A stretch of DNA of 20,698 nt from an uncultured Succinivibrio sp. (GTDB lineage Bacteria; Pseudomonadota; Gammaproteobacteria; Enterobacterales; Succinivibrionaceae): positions 1-20,698 of the forward strand of contig CAAGLL010000053.1 in the NCBI GenBank assembly GCA_900770725.1. The letters run 5' to 3'. The notes beneath the pieces were generated by a model. It worked only from the letters and a program-made list of their open reading frames with translations. It did not search any database and was not told the origin of the DNA. The position numbers and the translations under genes were made by a program. Each line of letters opens with the position of its first letter. Positions within the stretch are counted from its first letter, which is position 1. Positions 9,005 to 15,963 of this stretch are shown here, in pieces.

Positions 9005-9806
9005 TGCCGCCAAAGTGCCTGAAGGCCGCCTGGTAGTCAGGCATCCGCCCGCGCCAGAGCTTATAGCTCAGCGCAGCCTGCATCACGAGCATCCCAAGCC
9101 CGTCGAAGGCCCTGGGGCAGCCGCACTCTGCGGCAAAGTCGGTGAATACGGTATGCCCGCCCGGGCGGTACATGAGGTCGCAGGCGCAGGCGCTTCCAGC
9201 AAGAACGTCCCTGCCCACGCCGGGCACGGAGCCTGAGAGGCTCGCCGAGGTGGCGTTCACCACGATGTCGTAGCCGCCCTTGACCTCGGAGAGCCCCTCG
9301 CCGTGAACCGGCCCCCCGAAGAGCTCCTCAAGCGCCCTGGCCTTGGCGGCGGTGCGGTTTGCCACGGTTATGGAGGCGGGATCCTCATCGATGAGCGGCT
9401 TTAGGATCCCGCGCGCGGCGCCGCCTGCGCCCAGGATCAGGATCCTCGCGCCCTTGACGGCGATCCCCTTTTCCTTTAGGTCGGCCGCAAAGCCGCGCCC
9501 GTCGGTGTTGTCGCCGTAGATGCTGCCGTCGTCCATGCGCTTTAGCGTGTTGACCGCCTGCGCGATCCTGGCAAAGTCGCTCAGGGTATCGGCGAACTTG
9601 AAGGCGTCCCCCTTGCAGGGGACGGTGATGTTGCAGCCGCTGCCCTGCTTGAAGAACTCCCTTGCAGTGCTCTCAAATTCCCCTTCTGGGACGAGGATCC
9701 TCCCGTACTCGATGTCATCGTGGAGGCCTTTTGCAAAGAAGGCGTGGATGTCCGGGGAGAGCGAGTGGGCAACTGGGTTGCCCAGCACTGCGTAGCGTGA
9801 TGTCAT
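8997..9806 (-). CDS. aroE: Shikimate dehydrogenase AroE
   Basis: AroE reduces 3-dehydroshikimate to shikimate with NADPH in the chorismate pathway. The product is 269 residues. Substrate-binding SLSP (15-18), the catalytic lysine K65 in NITVPCK (59-65) and D102 in GDNTDG (98-103) are at the same numbers as in E. coli. The NADP-binding loop is GAGGAARG (126-133), followed by NRT (150-152), the NADP-specificity signature. The residue before the catalytic lysine is Cys where Phe is usual; the effect is unknown. The ATG at 9806 is favoured over a start five codons upstream because it forms an ATGA overlap with the tsaC stop and has GGAGG four bases upstream. Confidence 0.97.
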   Translation of the reverse strand: MTSRYAVLGNPVAHSLSPDIHAFFAKGLHDDIEYGRILVPEGEFESTAREFFKQGSGCNITVPCKGDAFKFADTLSDFARIAQAVNTLKRMDDGSIYGDNTDGRGFAADLKEKGIAVKGARILILGAGGAARGILKPLIDEDPASITVANRTAAKARALEELFGGPVHGEGLSEVKGGYDIVVNATSASLSGSVPGVGRDVLAGSACACDLMYRPGGHTVFTDFAAECGCPRAFDGLGMLVMQAALSYKLWRGRMPDYQAAFRHFGGNA

Positions 9807-10396
9807 AGATCCTCCGGCCACTGCGGCCCGCGCCTTATGAGCTTGCCTGCAATGGCGTCGTAGACCGACGAGGCCCCGCCCAGCCCCTGGCAGGGCAGGT
9901 CGAGCGCGACGTCGGCGCGCTTTAGGATGATGGGGCTTATGAGGCTGAAGTCCGAGACCGCCTCCATGCCCGAGAGGTTGGCGCTGGTGGTGACGAGCGC
10001 CGATCCGCAGAGGGTGCAGAGCCTTGAGAGCGTCTCAAAGGCGGTGAGCCTCACGGCGATGCTGCCCCGCCCACCGGTGAGCGCGGAGCCTGCAAACTCG
10101 CTGTTGCAGGGCACCACGAAGGTGAAGGGCCCGGGCCAGAGCCGGTCCATGAGGCCCCGTGCCTTGGCTGGAATGGCCTTGGCGTCCCAGAGGCCTTCCA
10201 GCTTCGCCTCGTCCGCGGCCACGGTGATGAGGCCCTTGGAGCTGTCGCGCTCCTTCATGGCGATGATCCGGCGCACGGCCTTGTCGTCACCTGCAAGGCA
10301 GCTTATGCCGTAGACGCCCTCGGCTGGGCAGATGGCGACGCCGCCTGCCTTGATGCAGGCGGCGGCCTTTTCAAGCTCTGATGAGAACTCCACCAT
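9803..10396 (-). CDS. tsaC: Threonylcarbamoyl-AMP synthase TsaC (YrdC)
   Basis: TsaC makes threonylcarbamoyl-AMP from threonine, bicarbonate and ATP, the first step of the t6A37 tRNA modification. The 197-residue product is the short form without a Sua5 domain. Motifs are PAEGVYGISC (24-33), KERDSSKGLITVAA (48-61), RLWPGPFTFVVP (85-96), GSIAVRLT (111-118) and TTSANLSG (136-143). The first motif usually reads P-T-E, so Thr is replaced by Ala here. The start codon overlaps the purE stop by one base (TGATG), and the stop overlaps aroE. Pairing with aroE is a classic gammaproteobacterial arrangement. Confidence 0.96.
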   Translation of the reverse strand: MVEFSSELEKAAACIKAGGVAICPAEGVYGISCLAGDDKAVRRIIAMKERDSSKGLITVAADEAKLEGLWDAKAIPAKARGLMDRLWPGPFTFVVPCNSEFAGSALTGGRGSIAVRLTAFETLSRLCTLCGSALVTTSANLSGMEAVSDFSLISPIILKRADVALDLPCQGLGGASSVYDAIAGKLIRRGPQWPEDL

Positions 10397-10905
10397 CAGA
10401 TGGAGGCCAGCTTGCCCTGGAGCGCCTGATCCTTGGCCTTGACGCCCTCCGCGGCGGCGGCGCGGTCGGCCTTGACGCGCGCGTCGAGCTCAGGATCGGA
10501 GAGGGCCATGATCTGGGCTGCAAGGTAGGCGGCGTTCTTGGCGCCGGCCTTGCCGATGGCGACGGTGGCAACCGGGATGCCGCCTGGCATCTGCACGGTG
10601 GAGTAGAGGGCGTCGACGCCGTTCAAGGGCCCGCCGTCGCAGGGGATCCCGATCACCGGGCGGGTGGTGCGCGCGGCGATGGCGCCGGCGAGGTGGGCGG
10701 CAAGCCCGGCCGCGCCGATGAACACCTGGCAGCCGCGCTTCTCGGCGTCTTCGACGTAGGAGGCGACCACGTCGGGGGTGCGGTGCGCCGAGGCGACGCG
10801 CGCCTCGTAGCGTATGCCCAGGCCCTTTAGGATCTTCATGGTGTTCTCAAGCAGCGGGAGATCCGAGTCGGATCCCATGATGATGGCTACGAAATGATCG
10901 GACAT
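10396..10905 (-). CDS. purE: N5-carboxyaminoimidazole ribonucleotide mutase PurE (class I)
   Basis: PurE rearranges N5-CAIR to CAIR in de novo purine synthesis. The 169-residue product has MGSDSDLP (10-17), the catalytic histidine motif SAHRTP (39-44), a Gly/Ala-rich active-site segment GAAGLAAHLAG (64-74) and STVQMPGGIPVATVAIG (102-118). These are class I features, so a PurK partner is expected, but purK is not next to it. The C-terminal 25 residues are charged and helical. The ATG at 10905 is preceded by GGAGG at good spacing. An extended -10 element about 50 bases upstream suggests that purE opens the operon with tsaC, aroE and rsmJ. Confidence 0.96.
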   Translation of the reverse strand: MSDHFVAIIMGSDSDLPLLENTMKILKGLGIRYEARVASAHRTPDVVASYVEDAEKRGCQVFIGAAGLAAHLAGAIAARTTRPVIGIPCDGGPLNGVDALYSTVQMPGGIPVATVAIGKAGAKNAAYLAAQIMALSDPELDARVKADRAAAAEGVKAKDQALQGKLASI

Positions 10906-10956
10906 GGCATTGCCCTCCTGTTTGCGGCAATTGATCTTTATGGAATCGATGGCCAG

Positions 10957-10965
10957 ATTCTAGCA
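10957..10965 (-). promoter_or_regulatory. Predicted extended -10 promoter for purE-tsaC-aroE-rsmJ
   Basis: Read leftward this is TGC-TAGAAT, a 5 of 6 match to the -10 hexamer with an extended TGn. No -35 is recognisable 16-18 bases upstream. The start site would be near 10950, leaving a leader of about 45 bases before the purE ATG. Confidence 0.5.
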
Positions 10966-10975
10966 CCTGCGGCCT

Positions 10976-11581
10976 TCACTCCCCGTCCGTGACGGTGCGG
11001 CGCCTGAGCACGCGGTGGCGCCTTGAAGGGCACAGCGGGTTGCCGCACATGAGCTTCACCCCGCGCTTGGTGCGCTTCTCGTACATGACGGGGAAGGAGC
11101 ACTCCGGGCAGGCCTTCTGCACGGGCTTGCCCGGCACGCTGAAGGTGCACGAGGGGTAGCGCGTGCAGGCGTAGAACTGGGTGCCGGACTTGGAGATGCG
11201 GCTGGTGAGCACGCCCTCCCCGCAGACCGGGCACTTGATCTCGGACTTCTCCGCGCCGGTGTAGATGTAGTCGCAGTCGGGGTAGTTCGTGCATCCCACG
11301 AACAGCCCGAAGCGCCCGCGCTTCAGCGCCACCTGCGCCCCGCACTTGGGGCAGCGCGTGGGCAGCAGCTGCACGACGCTCACCGAGTGCTGGCGCGACA
11401 CCGCCTGCATGAAGGTGCAAGCGGGGTAGTCAGAGCAGCCCAGGAAGTCGCCGCGCGGCGAGTGCCTGAGCACCAGCGGCATGCCGCACAGCGGGCAGGG
11501 GGCGCCCTCCTTGAGCTTGAGGCTCCCCTCGTCTTCGTCAGAATGGTTTTCCATGCAGGGCATTTTACACGCCGCCGCCAT
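10976..11581 (-). CDS. yrdD: YrdD-like protein with four topoisomerase-type zinc ribbons
   Basis: The 201-residue product consists almost entirely of four zinc ribbons of the type found at the C-terminus of topoisomerase I. Cysteines pair at 29/32 with 49/55, 77/80 with 97/103, 117/120 with 139/145, and 158/161 with 179/184. Three of them carry the [DN/R]YPxC signature. The fourth is more divergent with a basic tail, as in E. coli YrdD. No topoisomerase catalytic domain is present. The family's molecular role is not established; nucleic-acid binding is likely. The start is uncertain: ATGs at 11581, 11563 and 11554 are in frame, none with a good ribosome-binding site. The shortest would best match the E. 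coli N-terminal length. Confidence 0.88.
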   Translation of the reverse strand: MAAACKMPCMENHSDEDEGSLKLKEGAPCPLCGMPLVLRHSPRGDFLGCSDYPACTFMQAVSRQHSVSVVQLLPTRCPKCGAQVALKRGRFGLFVGCTNYPDCDYIYTGAEKSEIKCPVCGEGVLTSRISKSGTQFYACTRYPSCTFSVPGKPVQKACPECSFPVMYEKRTKRGVKLMCGNPLCPSRRHRVLRRRTVTDGE

Positions 11582-11612
11582 GCGCCCGCGGCCCCTGATG
11601 GCGTGCCGTAAA

Positions 11613-11621
11613 TGCTAAAAT
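11613..11621 (+). promoter_or_regulatory. Predicted extended -10 promoter for def-fmt-rsmB-trkA-trkH
   Basis: TGC-TAAAAT is an extended -10 element lying 21 bases before the def ATG. Transcription would start close to 11628. The preceding region is GC-rich with no convincing -35. The same 11 bases, TGCTAAAATTC, occur leftward at 1580-1590. Confidence 0.5.
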
Positions 11622-11642
11622 TCCTGCAACAATGGAGTGCAT

Positions 11643-12164
11643 ATGTCTGTAAAACAAGTTGTCATCTTTCCCGACGAGCGCCTGAGGGAACCCACGCGCG
11701 AGGTCACCGTATTCGACGACGAGCTCTCAACCCTCGCCTCGGACATGCTCGACACCATGTACGATGACGAGGGGATCGGCCTGGCCGGCCCGCAGGTCGG
11801 CGACAACCGCCGCATCATCGTCATCGACATCCCCGACGATCAGGATCGCCAGCACATCAACCCGATGGTGCTCATAAACCCCGTGGTCTCGTCCCACTCC
11901 GAGGAGATGGTTGAGTCCGACGAGGGCTGCCTCTCGGTCCCCGGGTACCAGGACAAGGTGATGCGCTACGCCACCTGCACCGTCGACTACCAGGATCTCA
12001 AGGGCAACCCGCAGAGGATCGAGAACGCCACCGGGCTGCTGGCCATCTGCCTGCAGCATGAGACCGACCACCTCTCAGGCAAGCTCTTCATCGACTACCT
12101 CTCAAGGCTCAAGCGCGAGATGCTCAGGCGCAAGTACTCGAAGATCTTGAAGAACCGCCATTGA
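11643..12164 (+). CDS. def: Peptide deformylase Def
   Basis: Def is a metalloenzyme that removes the formyl group from the N-terminal Met of nascent proteins. The 173-residue product has the three family motifs: GIGLAGPQVG (44-53), EGCLS (94-98) with metal ligand C96, and QHETDHLSG (138-146) with ligands H139 and H143 and catalytic E140. The second Ala of the usual GLAAPQ motif is Gly. I chose the ATG at 11643, preceded by GGAG (11634-11637), over a GTG two codons upstream. It is the first gene of the conserved def-fmt-rsmB-trkA block, with fmt starting 13 bases downstream. Confidence 0.98.
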   Translation: MSVKQVVIFPDERLREPTREVTVFDDELSTLASDMLDTMYDDEGIGLAGPQVGDNRRIIVIDIPDDQDRQHINPMVLINPVVSSHSEEMVESDEGCLSVPGYQDKVMRYATCTVDYQDLKGNPQRIENATGLLAICLQHETDHLSGKLFIDYLSRLKREMLRRKYSKILKNRH

Positions 12165-12177
12165 GACAGGAGGGATC

Positions 12178-13116
12178 ATGCCCCAGAAGATAGTGTTCGC
12201 CGGCACCCCGGATTTTGCAGCCGCAAGCCTCAAGGCCCTGCTGGACGCGGGGATCAGGCCCTGCGCGGTCTACACCCAGCCTGACCGCGCGGCCAAGCGC
12301 GGGCACAAGCTCACCCCGACCCCGGTCAAGGAGCTGGCGCTTGAAAACGGCCTTGAGGTGCGCACCCCGGAGAACTTCAAAGACGAGAAGGATGTCGAGG
12401 AGTTCATGGCCCTGGGGGCCGATCTCTGCATCGTCGCCGCCTACGGCGTGATCCTGCCCGATGCGGTGCTCAGCGCCCCGCGCTGCGGCTGCGTCAACAT
12501 CCACGGATCGCTGCTGCCCCGCTACCGCGGCGCAGCCCCGATCCAGCGCGCGCTGCTCGAAGGCAATGCGGAAGCTGGCGTGACCCTGATAAGGCTCGAG
12601 CACGAGCTTGACGCGGGCCCGATGTACGACAGCGCCTCCTTGAAGATCGAGGACTCCGACACCTCAGGCTCGCTCTTTGAAAAGCTCGCGAGCTTGGGCG
12701 CCTCCCTGCTCATGAAGGACCTAGGCCCGATCCTCTCAGGAACGCTGAGGCCCGTGCCCCAGGACCCGGCCCTTGCGACCTACGCCAGGAAGCTCACCAA
12801 GGACATGGCCCCGCTCGACTTCAGGAAGGGCGCGCATGAGCTCTGGCTTGAGGTGCGCGCGTTCAACCCCTGGCCGGTGGCGACGGCCACGCTTGGCGGC
12901 ACCACCTACAAGGTCTTCGAGGCGGCATTCATGAAAAGCGGGCCCCACCCCGACCCAGGCGCGGTGCTCTCGCAAGGCGCGCAGGGCGTAGAGGTCGCCT
13001 GCGCAGAGGATTCACTCGTGCTCAAGATCATCCAGGCCCCGGGCAAGGGGCGCGTCAACGCCGGCGACATGGCGCGCAGCAACCCGCAGAAATTCAGAGG
13101 CGCGCATTTTGACTGA
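12178..13116 (+). CDS. fmt: Methionyl-tRNA formyltransferase Fmt
   Basis: Fmt formylates initiator Met-tRNA using 10-formyl-THF, the reaction that Def later undoes on the protein. The 312-residue product begins with KIVFAGTPDFA (4-14). It contains the catalytic signature NIHGSLLPRYRGAAPIQ (107-123, with N107 and H109), followed by ELDAGPM (143-149) supplying D145. The C-terminal beta-barrel region, from about residue 205, is shorter on family signatures but includes FNPWPVA. A strong AGGAGGG lies just before the ATG. The 3' end overlaps the probable rsmB start by 8 bases. Confidence 0.97.
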   Translation: MPQKIVFAGTPDFAAASLKALLDAGIRPCAVYTQPDRAAKRGHKLTPTPVKELALENGLEVRTPENFKDEKDVEEFMALGADLCIVAAYGVILPDAVLSAPRCGCVNIHGSLLPRYRGAAPIQRALLEGNAEAGVTLIRLEHELDAGPMYDSASLKIEDSDTSGSLFEKLASLGASLLMKDLGPILSGTLRPVPQDPALATYARKLTKDMAPLDFRKGAHELWLEVRAFNPWPVATATLGGTTYKVFEAAFMKSGPHPDPGAVLSQGAQGVEVACAEDSLVLKIIQAPGKGRVNAGDMARSNPQKFRGAHFD

Positions 13117-14569
13117 CAGCATCCTCCACCTTAAGAAGGGCGTCCGCGGGACGCCCTCCAAGACCTCCTCGCGCGGCCGCTTCAGCCGCAGCGGCCCCGG
13201 CCGCCAGGCCCCCCATGGCCATGGCTTCGAGCGCCCGCATCATGGCAACGGCGTGGCCGGCGGCGGGACCGTAGGCTCAGCCGCGCGCGCGGCCGCCGCG
13301 TACTGCGTGCGTGCCGTCGAGCACGGCACCTCGCTCTCGGACGCATTGCCGCGCAACACAAGGGATCTCGATCCGCGCGATGCGGCCTTGGCCTCTGAGA
13401 TCGCCTACGGCACGCTCAGGCACCGCCGCCTGCTCTCGGTGCCGCTGCAGAAGCTCCTGCAGCACAGCATTCCCGAGCGCTTTGACGCCGCGCGCGCCAT
13501 CATCCTATGCGCTATCTACCAGCTCGCCTTCACCCGCGTGCCCGCGCGCGCCGCCGTGGCCTCGGCCGCAGGCGCCTGCTCCCTCATGCACTGCGCGAAC
13601 ATGACGGGCCTGGTGAACGCCGTGCTCAGGAACTTCCTGAGGCAGGGCGGCAAGCTGCCCGATCCTGCGACGCTGCCTGAGGCGGTGGCGCAGAGCGTCC
13701 CCGACTGGTTTTGGAACAAGATCCATGAGCAGTACGGGGAGAAGGCGGGGGCGATCTTCGAGGAGGAGAACGAGCGCGCCCCGATGTGGCTGCGCGTCGA
13801 GAACTCGAAGGTGGGCACGGAGGAGTACCTTGGGATGCTCGATGAGGCGGGGCTTGAGGGCGAGGTCTCGCCGCTGTGCCCGTCGGCCGTCAGGCTTGCA
13901 GAAGCCGAGGGCGTGCCAGAGATCCCGGGCTTTTCAGGCGGCTTTGCGAGCGTCCAGGATCTCTCAGCCCAGCTGGCCGCCCCGCTGCTCAAGCCCGGGG
14001 ACGGCATGCGCGTGCTCGACTGCTGCGCCGCCCCCGGCGGCAAGAGCGCCCACCTCATGGACCTGTGCCCGTCCATCAAGCTCACCGCGCTTGACGTGAG
14101 CGCCGAGCGCATCGGGCGCATGCAGGAGAACTTCGAGCGCCTGGGGCGCAGCCCCAGGTGCCTTGAGGCCGACTTCGCAAGCGACGAGGGCGCGAAGGCC
14201 GCAGGAGGCGGCTACGACCGCGTGCTGCTCGACGCCCCCTGCTCGGGCACCGGCGTCATCAGGCGCCACCCCGACATCAAGTGGCTCCGGCGCGAAAAGG
14301 ACATCCCGGCCCTGGCACAGGCCCAATCGCGCATGCTTGACCACGCCTTTGCCGCGTTGAACCCCGGCGGAGTGCTCCTCTACACCACCTGCTCGATCCT
14401 CCGCGAGGAGAACTCCGATCAGGTGCAGGCGTTCATGGAGCGCCATCCTGACGCGCAGCCCCTGCCCTTCAAGGTGGGCGCCCGCGAGGGCGCCACGCTG
14501 CAGCGCCTGCCCGGCGAGGACGGCGGCGACGGCTTCTTCTACGCCAGGTTCAGGAAAGCCCTTCCATGA
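13109..14569 (+). CDS. rsmB: 16S rRNA (cytosine967-C5)-methyltransferase RsmB with N-terminal extension
   Basis: RsmB (Sun/Fmu) methylates C967 of 16S rRNA. A NusB-like domain spans residues 58 to about 195. The methyltransferase domain has SAM-binding CAAPGGKS (306-313), DAPCSGTGVIRRHPDIKWLR (375-394) with C378, and TTCSI (426-430) with nucleophile C428. The C-terminus GDGFFYARF matches the family. Family similarity starts only near residue 58. The first 57 residues are Gly/Arg/Ser/His-rich and absent from E. coli RsmB (429 against 486 residues here). Their codons are almost all G or C in third position, so they look translated. The start is a TTG at 13109 with AGAGG upstream; a GTG at 13253 is the alternative. 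The stop overlaps trkA by ATGA. Confidence 0.93.
   Translation: MTDSILHLKKGVRGTPSKTSSRGRFSRSGPGRQAPHGHGFERPHHGNGVAGGGTVGSAARAAAAYCVRAVEHGTSLSDALPRNTRDLDPRDAALASEIAYGTLRHRRLLSVPLQKLLQHSIPERFDAARAIILCAIYQLAFTRVPARAAVASAAGACSLMHCANMTGLVNAVLRNFLRQGGKLPDPATLPEAVAQSVPDWFWNKIHEQYGEKAGAIFEEENERAPMWLRVENSKVGTEEYLGMLDEAGLEGEVSPLCPSAVRLAEAEGVPEIPGFSGGFASVQDLSAQLAAPLLKPGDGMRVLDCCAAPGGKSAHLMDLCPSIKLTALDVSAERIGRMQENFERLGRSPRCLEADFASDEGAKAAGGGYDRVLLDAPCSGTGVIRRHPDIKWLRREKDIPALAQAQSRMLDHAFAALNPGGVLLYTTCSILREENSDQVQAFMERHPDAQPLPFKVGAREGATLQRLPGEDGGDGFFYARFRKALP
13137..13157 (+). other. Strong hairpin near the rsmB start
   Basis: Nine bases AGGGCGTCC (13137-13145) pair perfectly with GGACGCCCT (13149-13157) around a 3-base loop. 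There is no T run, so it is not a standard terminator. It lies inside the basic N-terminal extension of rsmB, about 28 bases after the TTG, or between the genes if the GTG at 13253 is used. Confidence 0.6.
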
Positions 14570-15963
14570 AGATCATCATCCTGGGCGCGGGCTATGTCGG
14601 GATGGAGCTTGCAAGCTACCTTGCAGGCGCCGGCCATGCCGTGACGCTCGTCGACCTGCCCTCGCAGAAGCTTGAGCAGATCGGCAGCCGCGTCGACCTC
14701 AGGGTGATCCAGGGCAACCCCTCCTCCCCGGTCGTGCTCAGGAACGCCGGGGCGGAGAACACCGAGCTCCTGGTGGCGGCGACCTCGGACGACGAGGCCA
14801 ACATCACCGCCTGCTGCATCGGCGCCTTCCTCTTCCACATCCCGCGCCGCATCGCGCGCATCCGCTCAGCCGAGTACCTCCAGGAGGCCGACAGCCTCTT
14901 CGGGCCCGGCGGGATCCCCATCGACCACGTGATCTCCCCTGAGCACATCACGACCGACGACATCATGGGGCTCATCGAGCTGCCCGGCGCCTCGGCGGCC
15001 GCGCGCTTCTTCGACGGGATGCTCACCTGCGCCTGCGCCCGCGTCCAACCAGGCGGCAAGCTCGAGGGCAAGCCCTATGCGGAGTTTGAGCGCTTCGACG
15101 CGCGCACCGCGCTGCTCTCGGTCTACCGCAACGGCAGGCTGCTTGAGAACCCGCGCCAGGAGAAGGTGCTCATAGGCGACGAGGTCTACTACTGCTGCCA
15201 GGCCGAGCGGGCGCTGAGCCAGCTCTCGGCGATCCGCCCGCTCAAGAGCGCCGGCTCCACGGTGGCCATCGCCGGGGGCTCGCACGTGGCCGACGCGCTG
15301 GCGGCCAGGCTTGCAGAGCGCTTCCGCGTCAAGCTCATCGAGCCTGACGCCGCGAGATCCTCGCGCATCGCCGACCGGCTCTACGGATCGGAAGTTGAGA
15401 TCTACAACGCCGATCCGACGAGCCTCGACTTCATGCAGGAGGAGCAGCTCCAGCGCGCCGACCTCTACATCGCCGCCTCACCAAGCGACGAGACGAACAT
15501 CATGTCCTCGCTCCTGCTCCACCGCCTGCGCAACGTCAACACGCTGGCGGTGATCCGCGGGGACAGCTACTTCCGCCTCGCCGAAAGCTCGGATGCGGAG
15601 ATAGACACCGTGGTCTCGCCCAACGAGGCGACCATCTCGGCGCTGCTCTCGAACATCCGCCAGGAAGGCGTGGTGAGCATGAGGCTGTTCCGCCAGGGCA
15701 GGTCCGAGGCCATCGAGCTGCTGCTCGAGGGATCGCGATTCAGCTCGCGCATCATCGGCCGCAAGACCGACGCCGCGCCGCTGCCCAAAAGCGCCTCGCT
15801 GGGGCTCGTGCTGCGCGGCGGGCGCATCATCAGCCCGCATTCTGAAGGCTTCTCCTTCGAGGAGGGCGACCGCGTGCTCGTGTTCCTCAACGACCACAAG
15901 GAGATGCGCCAGCTCATCCGCAACTTCCGCCCGCGCGCATTCTGGATCCCAAGATGGCAGTAA
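14566..15963 (+). CDS. trkA: Trk potassium uptake regulatory subunit TrkA
   Basis: TrkA is the cytoplasmic nucleotide-binding subunit that gates the TrkH potassium channel. The 465-residue product has two tandem RCK halves. The first half opens with IIILGAGYVG (3-12), with an intact GxGxxG, and VTLVD (26-30). It contains DLRVIQGN (44-51) and RIARIRSAEY (95-104). The second half starts near residue 233 with VAIAGGSHVADAL, where the glycines of GxGxxG are partly lost. It keeps LIE (257-259), ADLYIAASPSDETNIMSSLL (298-317) and ATISALLSNIR. The start overlaps rsmB by ATGA and the end overlaps trkH by 10 bases, so subunit synthesis is probably coupled. Confidence 0.96.
   Translation: MKIIILGAGYVGMELASYLAGAGHAVTLVDLPSQKLEQIGSRVDLRVIQGNPSSPVVLRNAGAENTELLVAATSDDEANITACCIGAFLFHIPRRIARIRSAEYLQEADSLFGPGGIPIDHVISPEHITTDDIMGLIELPGASAAARFFDGMLTCACARVQPGGKLEGKPYAEFERFDARTALLSVYRNGRLLENPRQEKVLIGDEVYYCCQAERALSQLSAIRPLKSAGSTVAIAGGSHVADALAARLAERFRVKLIEPDAARSSRIADRLYGSEVEIYNADPTSLDFMQEEQLQRADLYIAASPSDETNIMSSLLLHRLRNVNTLAVIRGDSYFRLAESSDAEIDTVVSPNEATISALLSNIRQEGVVSMRLFRQGRSEAIELLLEGSRFSSRIIGRKTDAAPLPKSASLGLVLRGGRIISPHSEGFSFEEGDRVLVFLNDHKEMRQLIRNFRPRAFWIPRWQ

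Noticed and set aside
11562..11567. TAAAAT read leftward near the yrdD start as a promoter
   Set aside because: It would place the transcript start essentially on the third candidate ATG and has no -35 or properly spaced TGn. It is kept only as a reason to doubt the yrdD start.
13213..13226. Palindrome CCATGGCCATGG
   Set aside because: It lies in coding sequence for Pro-His-Gly-His-Gly and follows from ordinary codon choice; there is no second copy or promoter context.
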